Below are positions 9,194 through 17,413 of a stretch of DNA of 64,000 nucleotides, in pieces. The notes under the pieces were generated by a model. It ran no database searches, had not been told where the DNA came from, and saw only the letters and a program-made list of their open reading frames with translations. This DNA is from Longispora fulva (GTDB lineage: Bacteria > Actinomycetota > Actinomycetes > Mycobacteriales > Micromonosporaceae): assembly GCF_015751905.1 (NCBI RefSeq), contig NZ_JADOUF010000001.1, forward strand, positions 4,650,001 to 4,714,000, read 5' to 3'. Position 1 is the stretch's first letter; each line of letters opens with the position of its first letter. The translations under genes were made by a program, and so were the position numbers.

Positions 9194-9245
9194 TTCCGCG
9201 CGCCCTGCACTCTTGTCGGCCTGCCCCGGCCGCACATCCACGACG

Positions 9246-9281
9246 CGAAGCGCGGACCACCGGTAGGCGGTCCGCGCTTCG
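9246..9281. terminator. strong hairpin, bidirectional terminator candidate
   Basis: CGAAGCGCGGACC/GGTCCGCGCTTCG is a perfect 13-bp stem with a 10-nt loop, lying between two convergent transcription units. No coding sequence is supported in 9126-9382. Confidence 0.6.
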
Positions 9282-9382
9282 TCTCGTCATCCGGCCCGTG
9301 CTCCGAGCCGTCCGCCGCGGTCAGGCCCCGACGGGTGGTGGCCACCGATGCCGGGCCGCGTCCGGCACCGGGCCGGGCGGCA

Positions 9383-10075
9383 TCAGGCCGCGTCCGGCAC
9401 CGGGTCGGGGTCCGGGGTCGTGCGCCGGGTGGTGCGGCGGACCGCCCAGCCGGTGACCGCGAGGCCCAGCAGCCACGGCGGGTACCCCAGCGCGAGCCGG
9501 GCCACGCCCAGGAACGTGGCGTTCCCGTCGAGGTAGATGCCGTACTGCACGGCGCCCTTGAACAGGAAGATGCCGGCCCAGAACAGGGTCAGCCAACGGA
9601 ACGTGCGGGTCAGCTCCGGGCGACCCACCCAGTCCTGCTTGCCGCCGTTGGCGACGATCGACCACAGGTACCCGATGATGGGCTTGTTCACCAGGACCGA
9701 GACGACCAGGGCCGCGGCGTAGACCCCGTTGGTGATGATGCCGGGGAGGTAGAAGTTCTTCGCGTCCCCGGTGCGGTAGGCCAGGAACGCGCCGATCCCG
9801 ATCCCGACGAGGCCGTTGACCGCGTGCCGGACGGTCTCCTTGCGGTACAGCCGGTACCCGGCGATCAGGAGCGCGCTGGCTACCGCCGACCCGATCGCCC
9901 AGTTGAGCGCGTGCGGGGTCTTGAAGTAGCCGAACAGCACGTTGCCGAGGACGAACACGACCACGGGCACGCCGGACTCGATCAGGCCCCGGACGCCGCC
10001 GAGTTGGCCGGCCAGCTGTTCGGAGAACGGCGGCAGCTCCTTCTCGGACACATCTTGCTCAGACGTATCGGTCAT
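9383..10075 (-). CDS. DUF3159 membrane protein
   Basis: This 230-residue integral membrane protein of the actinobacterial DUF3159 family corresponds to Rv2693c by order. The N-terminus is acidic and soluble (MTDTSEQDVSEKELPPF). Then come about six helices, including VPVVVFVLGNVLFGYF, YLPGIITNGVYAAALVVSVL and the conserved loop NKPIIGYLWSIV. Function is unknown. Its ATG overlaps the TAA of the OB-fold gene by one base (TAATG), making it the last gene of the dut-DUF3710-OB-DUF3159 operon. The C-terminus ends in a charged tail. Confidence 0.85.
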   Translation of the reverse strand: MTDTSEQDVSEKELPPFSEQLAGQLGGVRGLIESGVPVVVFVLGNVLFGYFKTPHALNWAIGSAVASALLIAGYRLYRKETVRHAVNGLVGIGIGAFLAYRTGDAKNFYLPGIITNGVYAAALVVSVLVNKPIIGYLWSIVANGGKQDWVGRPELTRTFRWLTLFWAGIFLFKGAVQYGIYLDGNATFLGVARLALGYPPWLLGLAVTGWAVRRTTRRTTPDPDPVPDAA

Positions 10076-10449
10076 TACATCTCAATCTCATAGAAAGGGT
10101 TGTAAATAACTTTACGTCCGTCCCGGACCGCGATCCGCCCCCGGGCCTCCAGCTGCCGGCCCGGCTCGATGCCGACGATGTGCCGGCGGCCGAGCCAGAC
10201 CAGGGTGACCACGTCGGTGCCGTCGTAGAGGTCGGCCTCCAGCGTCGGCAGGTTCGTCCGCGGGGTGTATACCACGGTCTTGAGCCGGCCGGTGACCGTG
10301 ACGAGCTGGCCCCGCCGGCAGTCGCCGACGTGGTGCGCGCCCGACTCGACCGACTCGCGCTGCAACTCCTCGGCGTCGAGCTCGGCCTCGCTCGCCGTCA
10401 GACGGCGGAGGAAACGCCGGAACCCCGACTCCTGAGATTGGGTCGCCAT
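10075..10449 (-). CDS. OB-fold nucleic-acid-binding protein
   Basis: This 124-residue soluble protein has an OB-fold of the RecG-wedge/tRNA_anti type. The strands GQLVTVTGRLKTVVY, LEADLYDGTDVVTLVWLG and LEARGRIAVRDGRKVIYNP are visible from about residue 45 onward. The helical N-terminus (SGFRRFLRRLTASEAELDAEELQRE) may mediate partner binding. It is the counterpart of Rv2694c. The ATG at 10449 has a GAAGG and a GGGAGG upstream. A nucleic-acid role is inferred from the fold only. It sits between the DUF3710 and DUF3159 genes in one operon. Confidence 0.85.
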   Translation of the reverse strand: MATQSQESGFRRFLRRLTASEAELDAEELQRESVESGAHHVGDCRRGQLVTVTGRLKTVVYTPRTNLPTLEADLYDGTDVVTLVWLGRRHIVGIEPGRQLEARGRIAVRDGRKVIYNPFYEIEM

Positions 10450-10490
10450 GACCTTCGTGACACCTCCCGGAGCACCAAGAGTACCCGGAG

Positions 10491-11165
10491 TCACGTAGTA
10501 CGCGGGTTCGGTGACGGCCTGCGCTCCGTGCCCCCGGTCTGCTGGGCCTCCTGGGCGGCCTGCTGCTGGGCGGCCTGCTCGGCGAACTCCTTCGGCAGCC
10601 GCAGCGGCAGCGGCTCGCGGACCGGCCGGGCCTCGCGGTCGCGGACCACCACCAGGTGCCGCAGCGCCTCGACGAGGGGCTCGGCGGCCGACTCGTCGGT
10701 CACAGCCTTGCCCTGGAACAGGCCCCGCAGGAACCACTTGGGCCCGTCCACGCCGATGAACCGCAGCTCCGCCAGCCCCTCGGGGGTGGGGACCCTGGCC
10801 AACAGCTCCGTGCCGAACTCGCCCTCGGACTCCTCGGTCTTGCCGCCGTCGCCGACCACCGACTCGGCGATGTCCGCGCGGACCTCGTCCCAGATCGACT
10901 CGGTCCTCGGGGCCGCGAACACGCCGAGCTGCAACGCGCTGTCCGGGCTCGCGATGATCACCGCCGCGATGGTGCCGTCATCGTTGGCCTGCATCCGCAG
11001 CTCGAGGTCCGGCAGCGCCGGCAACAGGAGACTCCCCAGGTCCAGACGCTGGATGCCGTCCTCGGCCGGGGCGTTCGCCGCGTCGTACGGGCCGGTGCCG
11101 GGCGTCACGGCCTCCGCCGCCGCCGTCGACTCCTCCACCGCGTCCTTGTCGCGCCGTCCGAACAT
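10491..11165 (-). CDS. DUF3710 protein
   Basis: This 224-residue soluble protein starts MFGRRDKDA, as DUF3710 proteins do, then has an acidic alanine-rich spacer. The conserved core runs from IQRLDLGSLLLPALPDLELRM to ESIWDEVRADIAESV, with GPKWFLRGLFQGKA near residue 145. The tail is rich in glutamine and proline and looks disordered. The family is conserved next to dut in actinobacteria (Rv2696c); its function is unknown. It lies 35 bp after dut on the same strand and is probably cotranscribed. Confidence 0.88.
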   Translation of the reverse strand: MFGRRDKDAVEESTAAAEAVTPGTGPYDAANAPAEDGIQRLDLGSLLLPALPDLELRMQANDDGTIAAVIIASPDSALQLGVFAAPRTESIWDEVRADIAESVVGDGGKTEESEGEFGTELLARVPTPEGLAELRFIGVDGPKWFLRGLFQGKAVTDESAAEPLVEALRHLVVVRDREARPVREPLPLRLPKEFAEQAAQQQAAQEAQQTGGTERRPSPNPRTT

Positions 11166-11200
11166 GCTCGATGCTCCTGTCCTGTGGTCGTTACCGGCCT

Positions 11201-11653
11201 CTACTCTGCCAGAGCCGCGTGGCCGCCGGTGGACCCGTGCCCTCCGGCGCCCCGGGCCGTGCCGTCGAGGTCCGCCACGACCACGAAGGTCGCCCGCTCG
11301 ACCCGCTGGACGAGCAGCTGGGCGATCCGGTCGCCCCGCTCGATCTTCGCCGGCTCCTGGCCGTGGTTGATCAGGCAGACCTTGATCTCGCCCCGGTACC
11401 CCGAGTCGACGGTGCCCGGCGCGTTGACCACCGTGACCCCCAGCCGGGCCGCGAGACCCGACCTCGGGTGCACCAGGCCGACGTACCCGTCCGGCAGGGC
11501 GATCGCGATCCCGGTGCGGATCAGCGCCCGGCCGCCCGGGAGCAACTCGACGGACTCGGCGGCCAGCAGGTCGGCCCCGGCGTCGCCCGGGTGGGCGTAG
11601 CTCGGCACGGGGAGCTCGGGGTCGAGCCGCATCAACCGGACTTCCATGGTCAC
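11201..11653 (-). CDS. dut: dUTP diphosphatase
   Basis: This trimeric dUTPase hydrolyses dUTP to dUMP and pyrophosphate, limiting uracil in DNA. The 150-residue product carries the five family motifs: AGADLLA (I), HPRSGLA (II), [10 protein letters not shown] (III), [10 protein letters not shown] (IV) and the glycine-rich C-terminal [10 protein letters not shown] (V). Two starts are possible, GTG at 11653 or ATG at 11647. A GAGGA six bases before the GTG favours the longer form. It heads a four-gene operon and is divergent from the DUF3093 gene. Confidence 0.96.
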   Translation of the reverse strand: MTMEVRLMRLDPELPVPSYAHPGDAGADLLAAESVELLPGGRALIRTGIAIALPDGYVGLVHPRSGLAARLGVTVVNAPGTVDSGYRGEIKVCLINHGQEPAKIERGDRIAQLLVQRVERATFVVVADLDGTARGAGGHGSTGGHAALAE

Positions 11654-11687
11654 GAAAAATCCTCATCTCGCTAGGCAGTACTCTCGC

Positions 11688-12137
11688 GTGGTGGCGCCTC
11701 AGTACCAAGAACGACTGTTCCTACCCTGGTGGTTGTGGCTCGCCGCCCTCGGGTTGTCCGGGCTCCTCGCCGGGGAGCTGCACATGGGCGCCCCGGGCCT
11801 GCGCGAGTGGCTGCCGTACGCCATCATCTTCCCCCTCACGATCGGGGGCGCGGCCTGGCTGGGTCGGCTGAAGGTCTCCGTCGCCGACGGGGAACTGCGG
11901 GTCGACGACGCCCGGCTGCCGGTGAAGTTCATCGGGGACGTCACCCCGCTCGACCCGGCGGCCCGGCGCGACGTCCTCGGCGTGCACGCGCACCCGCTCG
12001 CGTTCGTGGTCCAGCGGCCGTGGGTCCCCGGCGCGGTGATGGTGACCCTGACCGACCCGGCCGACCCCACGCCGTACTGGGTGGTGAGCACCCGGCGGCC
12101 CGAGGCGCTGGCCGCGGCGATCACAGCGGCCCGCTGA
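11688..12137 (+). CDS. DUF3093 membrane protein
   Basis: About 149 residues with two N-terminal helices (LPWWLWLAALGLSGLLAG and WLPYAIIFPLTIGGAAWLG). A soluble domain follows with DGELRVDDARLPVKFIGDVTPLD and a C-terminal TPYWVVSTRRPEALAAAI. It matches DUF3093, counterpart of Rv2698 beside dut. The GTG at 11688 (or 11691) gives the family-like N-terminus VAPQYQERLFLPWW; upstream in-frame codons would overlap dut on the other strand. Function unknown. Confidence 0.85.
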   Translation: MVAPQYQERLFLPWWLWLAALGLSGLLAGELHMGAPGLREWLPYAIIFPLTIGGAAWLGRLKVSVADGELRVDDARLPVKFIGDVTPLDPAARRDVLGVHAHPLAFVVQRPWVPGAVMVTLTDPADPTPYWVVSTRRPEALAAAITAAR

Positions 12138-12193
12138 CCCCGGCGGAACCGGGCCTCGCGTCTTCGCGGACCCGGCGGCGGCACCGGGCCGGG

Positions 12194-12982
12194 TCAGCCC
12201 TCGATCGCCCGGCGGCCCAGGTCCTTGCGGATCGCGTCGCCCAGCTGGCGGGTCGCGCGGCGGTTGAGGTAGCCGGCGACGGCCGCCCCCGACAGCAGCG
12301 GGCCCAGCGTGGTCAGGTTCCGGCCGAACCGCTTGGCGATCCGGTCGCGCAGCTCCTTGCGGGCCGTCGTGCCCAGCACCGCGGCCATCCCCCGGACCCC
12401 GGACAGCGGGTTCACCCCGCGCCGGCCGGCCCAGGCGGCGAGCATCGCTGTCGCGCGCTGGGTGCCGGTGCCCGGAATGGGCTGGTTGTAGACCTCGTGC
12501 AGCTCGCCGATGAGCTTCAGCTCGACGGCGACCACCGCCAGGGTCTCGGCCGTGAGCAGCACCGGGGCCGTGAGCAGGGTCGGCGGGGCCGCCCACTCGA
12601 CCGTGGCGATCCCGCCGCCGGCCATGCCGATCCCGGCCGTGGTGCGCGCGGCGTTGCGGATCAACCGCTCGGCCAGCGCGTCCCCGGTCAGGTCGGGGTG
12701 GTGGCGGCGCAACGTCGCCAGGTCCCGCACGGTGATGTACGGCGCGATGTCGGTCGCCGTGCTGGTCAGCCAGCTGACGGCTTCCTTGGGTCGCCAGACG
12801 GTCTTCCACGTCTTGGCGGTCTGGCCGGCGAGCCGGCGCAGCAGACGGCGGCGCTCCTCAGGGGCGAGATCGTCCCCGGTGAGCTCCGCCACGGTGTCCG
12901 CGACCGTCCCGGACCGGTCCAGCTCCTGCTGGACCGGATCTGGGGTGTCGCCCGAGGAAACCCCGGGCTCCTCGGTCGTCAT
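12194..12982 (-). CDS. uncharacterised protein
   Basis: I do not recognise this 262-residue protein. It has an acidic N-terminus, a region rich in arginine (LAPEERRRLLRRLAGQTAKTW), then a long glycine- and alanine-rich stretch of weakly hydrophobic helices (TAGIGMAGGGIATVEW, APVLLTAETLAVVAVELKLIGELHEVY). A conserved-looking segment QRATAMLAAWAGRRGVNP precedes a basic C-terminus. The pattern suggests a protein that touches membranes or self-assembles. It lies only one base after the DUF4193 gene on the same strand, so the two are cotranscribed. It is not part of the mycobacterial set as I recall it. Confidence 0.75.
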   Translation of the reverse strand: MTTEEPGVSSGDTPDPVQQELDRSGTVADTVAELTGDDLAPEERRRLLRRLAGQTAKTWKTVWRPKEAVSWLTSTATDIAPYITVRDLATLRRHHPDLTGDALAERLIRNAARTTAGIGMAGGGIATVEWAAPPTLLTAPVLLTAETLAVVAVELKLIGELHEVYNQPIPGTGTQRATAMLAAWAGRRGVNPLSGVRGMAAVLGTTARKELRDRIAKRFGRNLTTLGPLLSGAAVAGYLNRRATRQLGDAIRKDLGRRAIEG

Positions 12983-12983
12983 G

Positions 12984-13286
12984 TCAGGCCGCGCACTCCC
13001 GGCAGACGAGCTCGCCGTTCTTCTCGTAGGCCAACTGGCTGCGGTGATGCACCAGGAAGCACTTCGAGCAACGGAACTCGTCGGCCTGCATGGGCAGGAC
13101 CTTCACCGTGAGCTCCTCGTCGGCGAGGTCTGCCCCCGGCAACTCGAAGCTCTCGGCGACCTCGGCTTCGTCAACATCAACGGCACCCGACTGTGCGTCG
13201 GTCCGCCGTGACTTGAGCTCCTCGAGGCTGTCGGCCCCGTCGGCGTCGACCTCGTCCCGACGCGGGGCGTCGTAGTCGGTGGCCAT
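12984..13286 (-). CDS. DUF4193 zinc-binding protein
   Basis: A 100-residue protein of the length typical for DUF4193 (Rv2699c). It starts MATDYDAPRRDEVD, has an acidic middle, and ends with a treble-clef-like zinc site: CSKCFLVHHRSQL followed by LVCRECAA (Cys-x2-Cys twice). The family is near universal in actinobacteria and has no settled function. The gap 13287-13577 to the divergent cei-like gene holds promoters for both genes, but I cannot assign hexamers with confidence. Confidence 0.92.
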   Translation of the reverse strand: MATDYDAPRRDEVDADGADSLEELKSRRTDAQSGAVDVDEAEVAESFELPGADLADEELTVKVLPMQADEFRCSKCFLVHHRSQLAYEKNGELVCRECAA

Positions 13287-13577
13287 CGGTGTCACACTCC
13301 CGTATCTGTTCCGAGCCCGGAGTAGCAACCGGGCGTCGCCGTGTTCAATTCGCGTACTGCCATCCGCGGCAGAAATGTACCCGGACGAGCGCGGTACCTT
13401 ACCTCTCCTCGCCCGTAGTTGTACGTCCAATACCCGTCAGATGTTCCCGATGTGATCGAGGCGACATCAAAGTAGGGGTCAAGATGGCCGTTACGGTGTC
13501 GGCGCGCCGAGGCGGTCACTTCTTTGAAGCGCGGCACGCGCTAACCTACCCGGCATGTCGAGCACGGGGAGCCGAGC

Positions 13578-14114
13578 ATGAGTCTGTCCCGAGTACGCGC
13601 ACTAGCCGTCCTTGGTGGGCTGCTCTTGGTCGCCGTCATCGTAGTCACCTGGGCCCTGGTCCACGACAGGCAGGCCCGGGGCGGGCTGCACAACACCGCC
13701 TGCCCGAAGGGCTACGTCGTCGTGGACACGAGCCTGCCCGCGCCGGCCGACATCAAGATCAACGTCTTCAACGGCACTGACCAGGTCGGCCTGGCCCAGG
13801 GCGTCTCCGACAGCCTGAAGCAGGCCAAGTTCCAGGTGCTCAGCCTGAACAACGACCCGAAGCGCAAGACGGTCAAGGGCGTCGTGGAGCTGCGCTACGG
13901 CCCCAAGACGGTCGGCGCGGCCCAGGTGCTGCGGGCCCAGTTCCTCATCGACCAGGACGCGCCGGACGAGTTCGACCCGAACCGCACCGACGACGTGGTC
14001 GACGTCGTGCTCGGCCAGAGCTACAAGCAGCTGGCGAGCCCCACAGAGTACAAGCAGAAGATCGGGGCGCTCGGCAACCCGAAGCTGCCGGACAACACCT
14101 GCGCCGCGAACTAG
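13578..14114 (+). CDS. cei: LytR_C-domain envelope protein (Cei-like)
   Basis: This 178-residue protein has one N-terminal membrane anchor (VLGGLLLVAVIVVTWALV) and an extracytoplasmic LytR_C domain. INVFNGTDQVGLAQGVSDSL marks the domain start, and VVELRYGPKTVGAAQVLRAQ and VDVVLGQSYKQL follow. M. tuberculosis Cei (Rv2700) sits in the same place and is needed for envelope integrity. Two cysteines, in NTACPKG and DNTCAAN, frame the exported part and could form a disulfide. Assignment rests on domain plus gene order. Confidence 0.85.
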   Translation: MSLSRVRALAVLGGLLLVAVIVVTWALVHDRQARGGLHNTACPKGYVVVDTSLPAPADIKINVFNGTDQVGLAQGVSDSLKQAKFQVLSLNNDPKRKTVKGVVELRYGPKTVGAAQVLRAQFLIDQDAPDEFDPNRTDDVVDVVLGQSYKQLASPTEYKQKIGALGNPKLPDNTCAAN

Positions 14115-14238
14115 GGGCGGACGTGGCGGTCCGTTTGGCGTGCGCGCCAGCGTGGCGGTCCCCGTCCCGGGTCGGCCCGGCGTGCGGGCAGGTGGGGCAG
14201 TCAGGGGTCCCGGGTCGACCTGGCGCGGCCCGCGGCCG

Positions 14239-15054
14239 TCAGGGGCCGGCGTCGGCGTCGAGTTCCACGAGCAGCGCGTGCAGGGCGTCGTAGACCCCTC
14301 TGGGGGCCGCCAGGACCATCTCCGGGCCGGGGGCGGCACCCCGCAGGCCGGAGACGACCAGGCCGGCCTCAGCGCAGATCAGGCCGCCGGCAGCGTGGTC
14401 CCAGAGCGAGAGGCCCTTCTCGTAGTACGCGTCGAGCCGGCCGTCCGCCGCCCAGCACAGGTCGAGCGACGCGGCTCCGTTGCGGCGCAGGTCACGGACC
14501 CGGGGCAGGACCTCGGCGAGCACCCGGGCCTGGTGCGCGCGCCGGTCGGCCGCGTACCCGAACCCGGTCGCGATCAGCGTCTGCCCCAGGTCGGTGACCT
14601 GCGAGCACCGGATCGGCTCCCAGTTGCGGAACGCGCCGGCGCCCCGCACGGCGGTCCACTCCTCGCCCGTCACCGGGTTGTGCACGACACCGGCGACAAC
14701 GATGCCGTCGACCTCGACGGCCAGGGAGACGGCGTAGTGGGGCAACCCGTACAAATAATTGACGGTGCCGTCGATCGGGTCGAGGATCCAGCGGACGCCC
14801 GACCCGCCGGGGCTCTCGCCGCCCTCCTCGCCCAGGACGGTGTCGGACGGTCGGATGGCGGACAGTGCCTCGACCACCAGCCGCTCGGCGGCCTTGTCCG
14901 CGGCGGTGACCACGTCCGTCGCCGTACTCTTGGTCGTCACCCGGCCGATCGCCTCGACGCGAGTGTTCCTCGCGAGTTCACCCGCCTGACGGGCCAGCGT
15001 AACGGCGAGTTCCAACAGCTCAGAGGGCTCGGTGGGGGTCATCTTCAGGTTCAC
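14239..15054 (-). CDS. suhB: inositol monophosphatase family protein
   Basis: This magnesium-dependent phosphatase hydrolyses inositol 1-phosphate and related sugar phosphates, feeding phosphatidylinositol lipids in actinobacteria. Its 271 residues contain the metal-site motifs GEEGG (motif A), ILDPIDGTVNYLYGLP (motif B) and LSLWDHAAGGLICAEAG (motif C). Alternative starts are GTG at 15054 and ATG at 15042; neither has a clear ribosome site. It is divergent from sigA and matches Rv2701c. The glucokinase gene ppgK that follows suhB in M. tuberculosis is absent here. Confidence 0.93.
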   Translation of the reverse strand: MNLKMTPTEPSELLELAVTLARQAGELARNTRVEAIGRVTTKSTATDVVTAADKAAERLVVEALSAIRPSDTVLGEEGGESPGGSGVRWILDPIDGTVNYLYGLPHYAVSLAVEVDGIVVAGVVHNPVTGEEWTAVRGAGAFRNWEPIRCSQVTDLGQTLIATGFGYAADRRAHQARVLAEVLPRVRDLRRNGAASLDLCWAADGRLDAYYEKGLSLWDHAAGGLICAEAGLVVSGLRGAAPGPEMVLAAPRGVYDALHALLVELDADAGP

Positions 15055-15238
15055 GAAATGAACCTATCTTGCGTCATGGGCCGAGGTGACGAGCTGTCCG
15101 TTCGATCCGGCGTTACAATTCACGCTGCCCGTGCCGACGTCACCACCGCAGGGGCCGACAAGACAACCGCTCCAACCGCCGCAGTCAGCCGCGAGGCTGT
15201 GCCTGCCGTGCCCGATCACCGCCACGGGAAGGTCATTC

Positions 15239-16771
15239 GTGACAGACGCCCGCCACACCGGCGCCGACGTTCAGACACTCACCGACTCGCTGATCGCCCA
15301 GGCCAACAACGCCGGCGGTCAACTGGGTGCCACCGAGCTCGCCCGTGAGGTCGAAGCAGCCGGACTGACGCCGGCCCAGGCCAAGAAGATCCTCCGGACC
15401 CTGGCCGAGGCCGGGGTCACGTTCGCCGTCGACGGCTCCGGGTCCACCCGGCGCAAGGTCGCCGCCGCCCGCAGCGGCAGCCCGGCGTCGAAGGCGACCA
15501 CCGCCAAGGCGCCGGCGGTCAAGAAGGCCGCCCCGGTCAAGAAGGCCACCGAGCCCGTCATCAAGAAGGTGGCCGCCCCCAAGAAGGCCACCGACGACCT
15601 CGAGCCAATCGGGGACGAGGCGGCAGCCGTCGTCGCCTCGACCGCCCCCGCCGCCAAGAAGGTCGCCGCGAAGAAGGCCGCCGCGCCGGCCCGCAAGACC
15701 GCCGCCACGAAGGCCACCGCCGCCAAGGCCGGCGCCAAGGAGGGCGAGGCCGCCAAGGACGGTGACGAGGCCACGCCCGGCGACGACTTCGAGTGGGACG
15801 ACGAGGAGTCCGAGGCGCTGAAGCAGGCCCGCAAGGACGCCGAGATGACCGCTTCGGCGGACTCCGTCCGGGCCTACCTGAAGCAGATCGGCAAGGTCCC
15901 CCTGCTGAACGCCGAGCAGGAGGTCGAGCTCGCCAAGCGCATCGAGGCCGGGCTGTACGCGGCGGAGCGCCTCCGCGCCGTCGAGGAGGACGGCGAGAAG
16001 ATGGTGCCGCAGCTCCTGCGCGACCTCAAGTGGGTCAACCGGGACGGCGAGAAGGCCAAGAACCACCTGCTCGAGGCCAACCTGCGGCTCGTGGTGTCGC
16101 TCGCCAAGCGGTACACGGGGCGGGGCATGGCGTTCCTGGACCTGATCCAGGAGGGCAACCTCGGTCTGATCCGCGCGGTCGAGAAGTTCGACTACACCAA
16201 GGGCTACAAGTTCTCCACGTACGCGACGTGGTGGATCCGGCAGGCGATCACCCGGGCCATGGCCGACCAGGCGCGGACCATCCGCATCCCGGTCCACATG
16301 GTCGAGGTGATCAACAAGCTCGGCCGGATCCAGCGCGAGCTGCTCCAGGACCTCGGGCGCGAGCCCACCCCGGAGGAGCTGGCCAAGGAGATGGACATCT
16401 CCCCCGAGAAGGTGCTGGAGATCCAGCAGTACGCGCGGGAGCCGATCTCGCTCGACCAGACCATCGGTGACGAGGGCGACAGCCAGCTCGGTGACTTCAT
16501 CGAGGACTCCGAGGCGGTCGTCGCGGTCGACGCGGTCAGCTTCTCGCTGCTGCAGGACCAGCTCCAGTCGGTGCTGCAGACCCTGTCCGAGCGGGAGGCC
16601 GGCGTGGTCCGGCTCCGGTTCGGTCTCACGGACGGCCAGCCGCGCACCCTGGACGAGATCGGCCAGGTGTACGGGGTGACCCGGGAACGTATCCGACAGA
16701 TCGAGTCCAAGACGATGTCCAAGTTGCGGCATCCATCCCGTTCGCAGGTCCTTCGGGACTATCTCGACTAG
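15239..16771 (+). CDS. sigA: principal RNA polymerase sigma factor
   Basis: This is the housekeeping sigma-70 factor (HrdB/SigA class), 510 residues. Region 1.1 (about 10-70) is followed by a long lysine/alanine linker with repeated KKA units. Region 1.2 begins near [16 protein letters not shown]. Region 2 carries [30 protein letters not shown] and the -10 reading helix [13 protein letters not shown]. Region 3 contains [16 protein letters not shown], and region 4 ends [23 protein letters not shown]. The GTG at 15239 has GGGAAGG seven bases ahead. An intrinsic terminator follows ten bases after the stop. Confidence 0.97.
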   Translation: MTDARHTGADVQTLTDSLIAQANNAGGQLGATELAREVEAAGLTPAQAKKILRTLAEAGVTFAVDGSGSTRRKVAAARSGSPASKATTAKAPAVKKAAPVKKATEPVIKKVAAPKKATDDLEPIGDEAAAVVASTAPAAKKVAAKKAAAPARKTAATKATAAKAGAKEGEAAKDGDEATPGDDFEWDDEESEALKQARKDAEMTASADSVRAYLKQIGKVPLLNAEQEVELAKRIEAGLYAAERLRAVEEDGEKMVPQLLRDLKWVNRDGEKAKNHLLEANLRLVVSLAKRYTGRGMAFLDLIQEGNLGLIRAVEKFDYTKGYKFSTYATWWIRQAITRAMADQARTIRIPVHMVEVINKLGRIQRELLQDLGREPTPEELAKEMDISPEKVLEIQQYAREPISLDQTIGDEGDSQLGDFIEDSEAVVAVDAVSFSLLQDQLQSVLQTLSEREAGVVRLRFGLTDGQPRTLDEIGQVYGVTRERIRQIESKTMSKLRHPSRSQVLRDYLD

Positions 16772-16780
16772 GTAACGATC

Positions 16781-16807
16781 GGCCCCTGCCGCAATCCGGC
16801 AGGGGCC
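16781..16807 (+). terminator. intrinsic terminator of sigA
   Basis: GGCCCCTGCCG/CGGCAGGGGCC forms an 11-bp stem with a 5-nt loop, followed by GTTGTTTCT. It begins ten bases after the sigA stop. Confidence 0.85.
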
Positions 16808-16965
16808 GTTGTTTCTAAACGTCTTTGTGACAAAGATCGCCACTGGCCGGCTCGGGAAGGCATTCGGGTAGCCGGGTGTTGGACGATGAGTGCGCAACAA
16901 AGACTTGCCTCCGCAGCCGCGGGGGTGTTCCCTGGACGCACCGGTGAAGCAGAGGAGGATGAGGC

Positions 16966-17196
16966 ATGACCCCGACCCTCACGCCGCCAACTGAGTTGGC
17001 GACAGAGACCGCCGCCAACGAGCGCTGCGATCGCTGCAGTGCCGCGGCGAAGCTCAAGGTCGTGCTTGCGGGTGGCGGTGACCTGATGTTCTGCGGTCAC
17101 CACGCCAACAAGTACGCCGAGGATCTGGTGAAGATCGCCGTCGACTTCGCGGCAGAGCCCGACTTCACCTGGCGAGGCAGCGTTCTGATGAAGTAA
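16966..17196 (+). CDS. DUF7455 small zinc-ribbon-like protein
   Basis: A 76-residue protein placed directly after the principal sigma factor gene, as in many actinobacteria. It contains CDRCSAAAKLKVVLAGGGDLMFCGHH, a Cys-x2-Cys and Cys-x2-His pair that should hold one zinc, followed by a helical C-terminus ending SVLMK. Function is unknown. AGGAGG precedes the ATG by about seven bases. Its own terminator follows the stop. Confidence 0.85.
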   Translation: MTPTLTPPTELATETAANERCDRCSAAAKLKVVLAGGGDLMFCGHHANKYAEDLVKIAVDFAAEPDFTWRGSVLMK

Positions 17197-17210
17197 GGCC
17201 GATCGTCCGA

Positions 17211-17243
17211 GAGGCCCCCGCACACGTGGTGTGCGGGGGCCTC
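17211..17243 (+). terminator. terminator of the DUF7455 gene
   Basis: A perfect 15-bp GC-rich stem (GAGGCCCCCGCACAC and its complement) with the 3-nt loop GTG, followed by TTCGCGTGT. Confidence 0.8.
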
Positions 17244-17413
17244 TTCGCGTGTCCGATGTCCGACTCACTGTCAGGGGCCGGTCGCGGGCGGTGAGCCTGG
17301 ACGACGGGTACTCAAGACCCCCGCGAGCCGGCGCGGCGGAGGGCTCGGGTGTCCGCAGGCCGGCGAGCCGGCGGGCCGGGTCACGCCCCACCCGTCATCG
17401 GATGAATGGGGTT

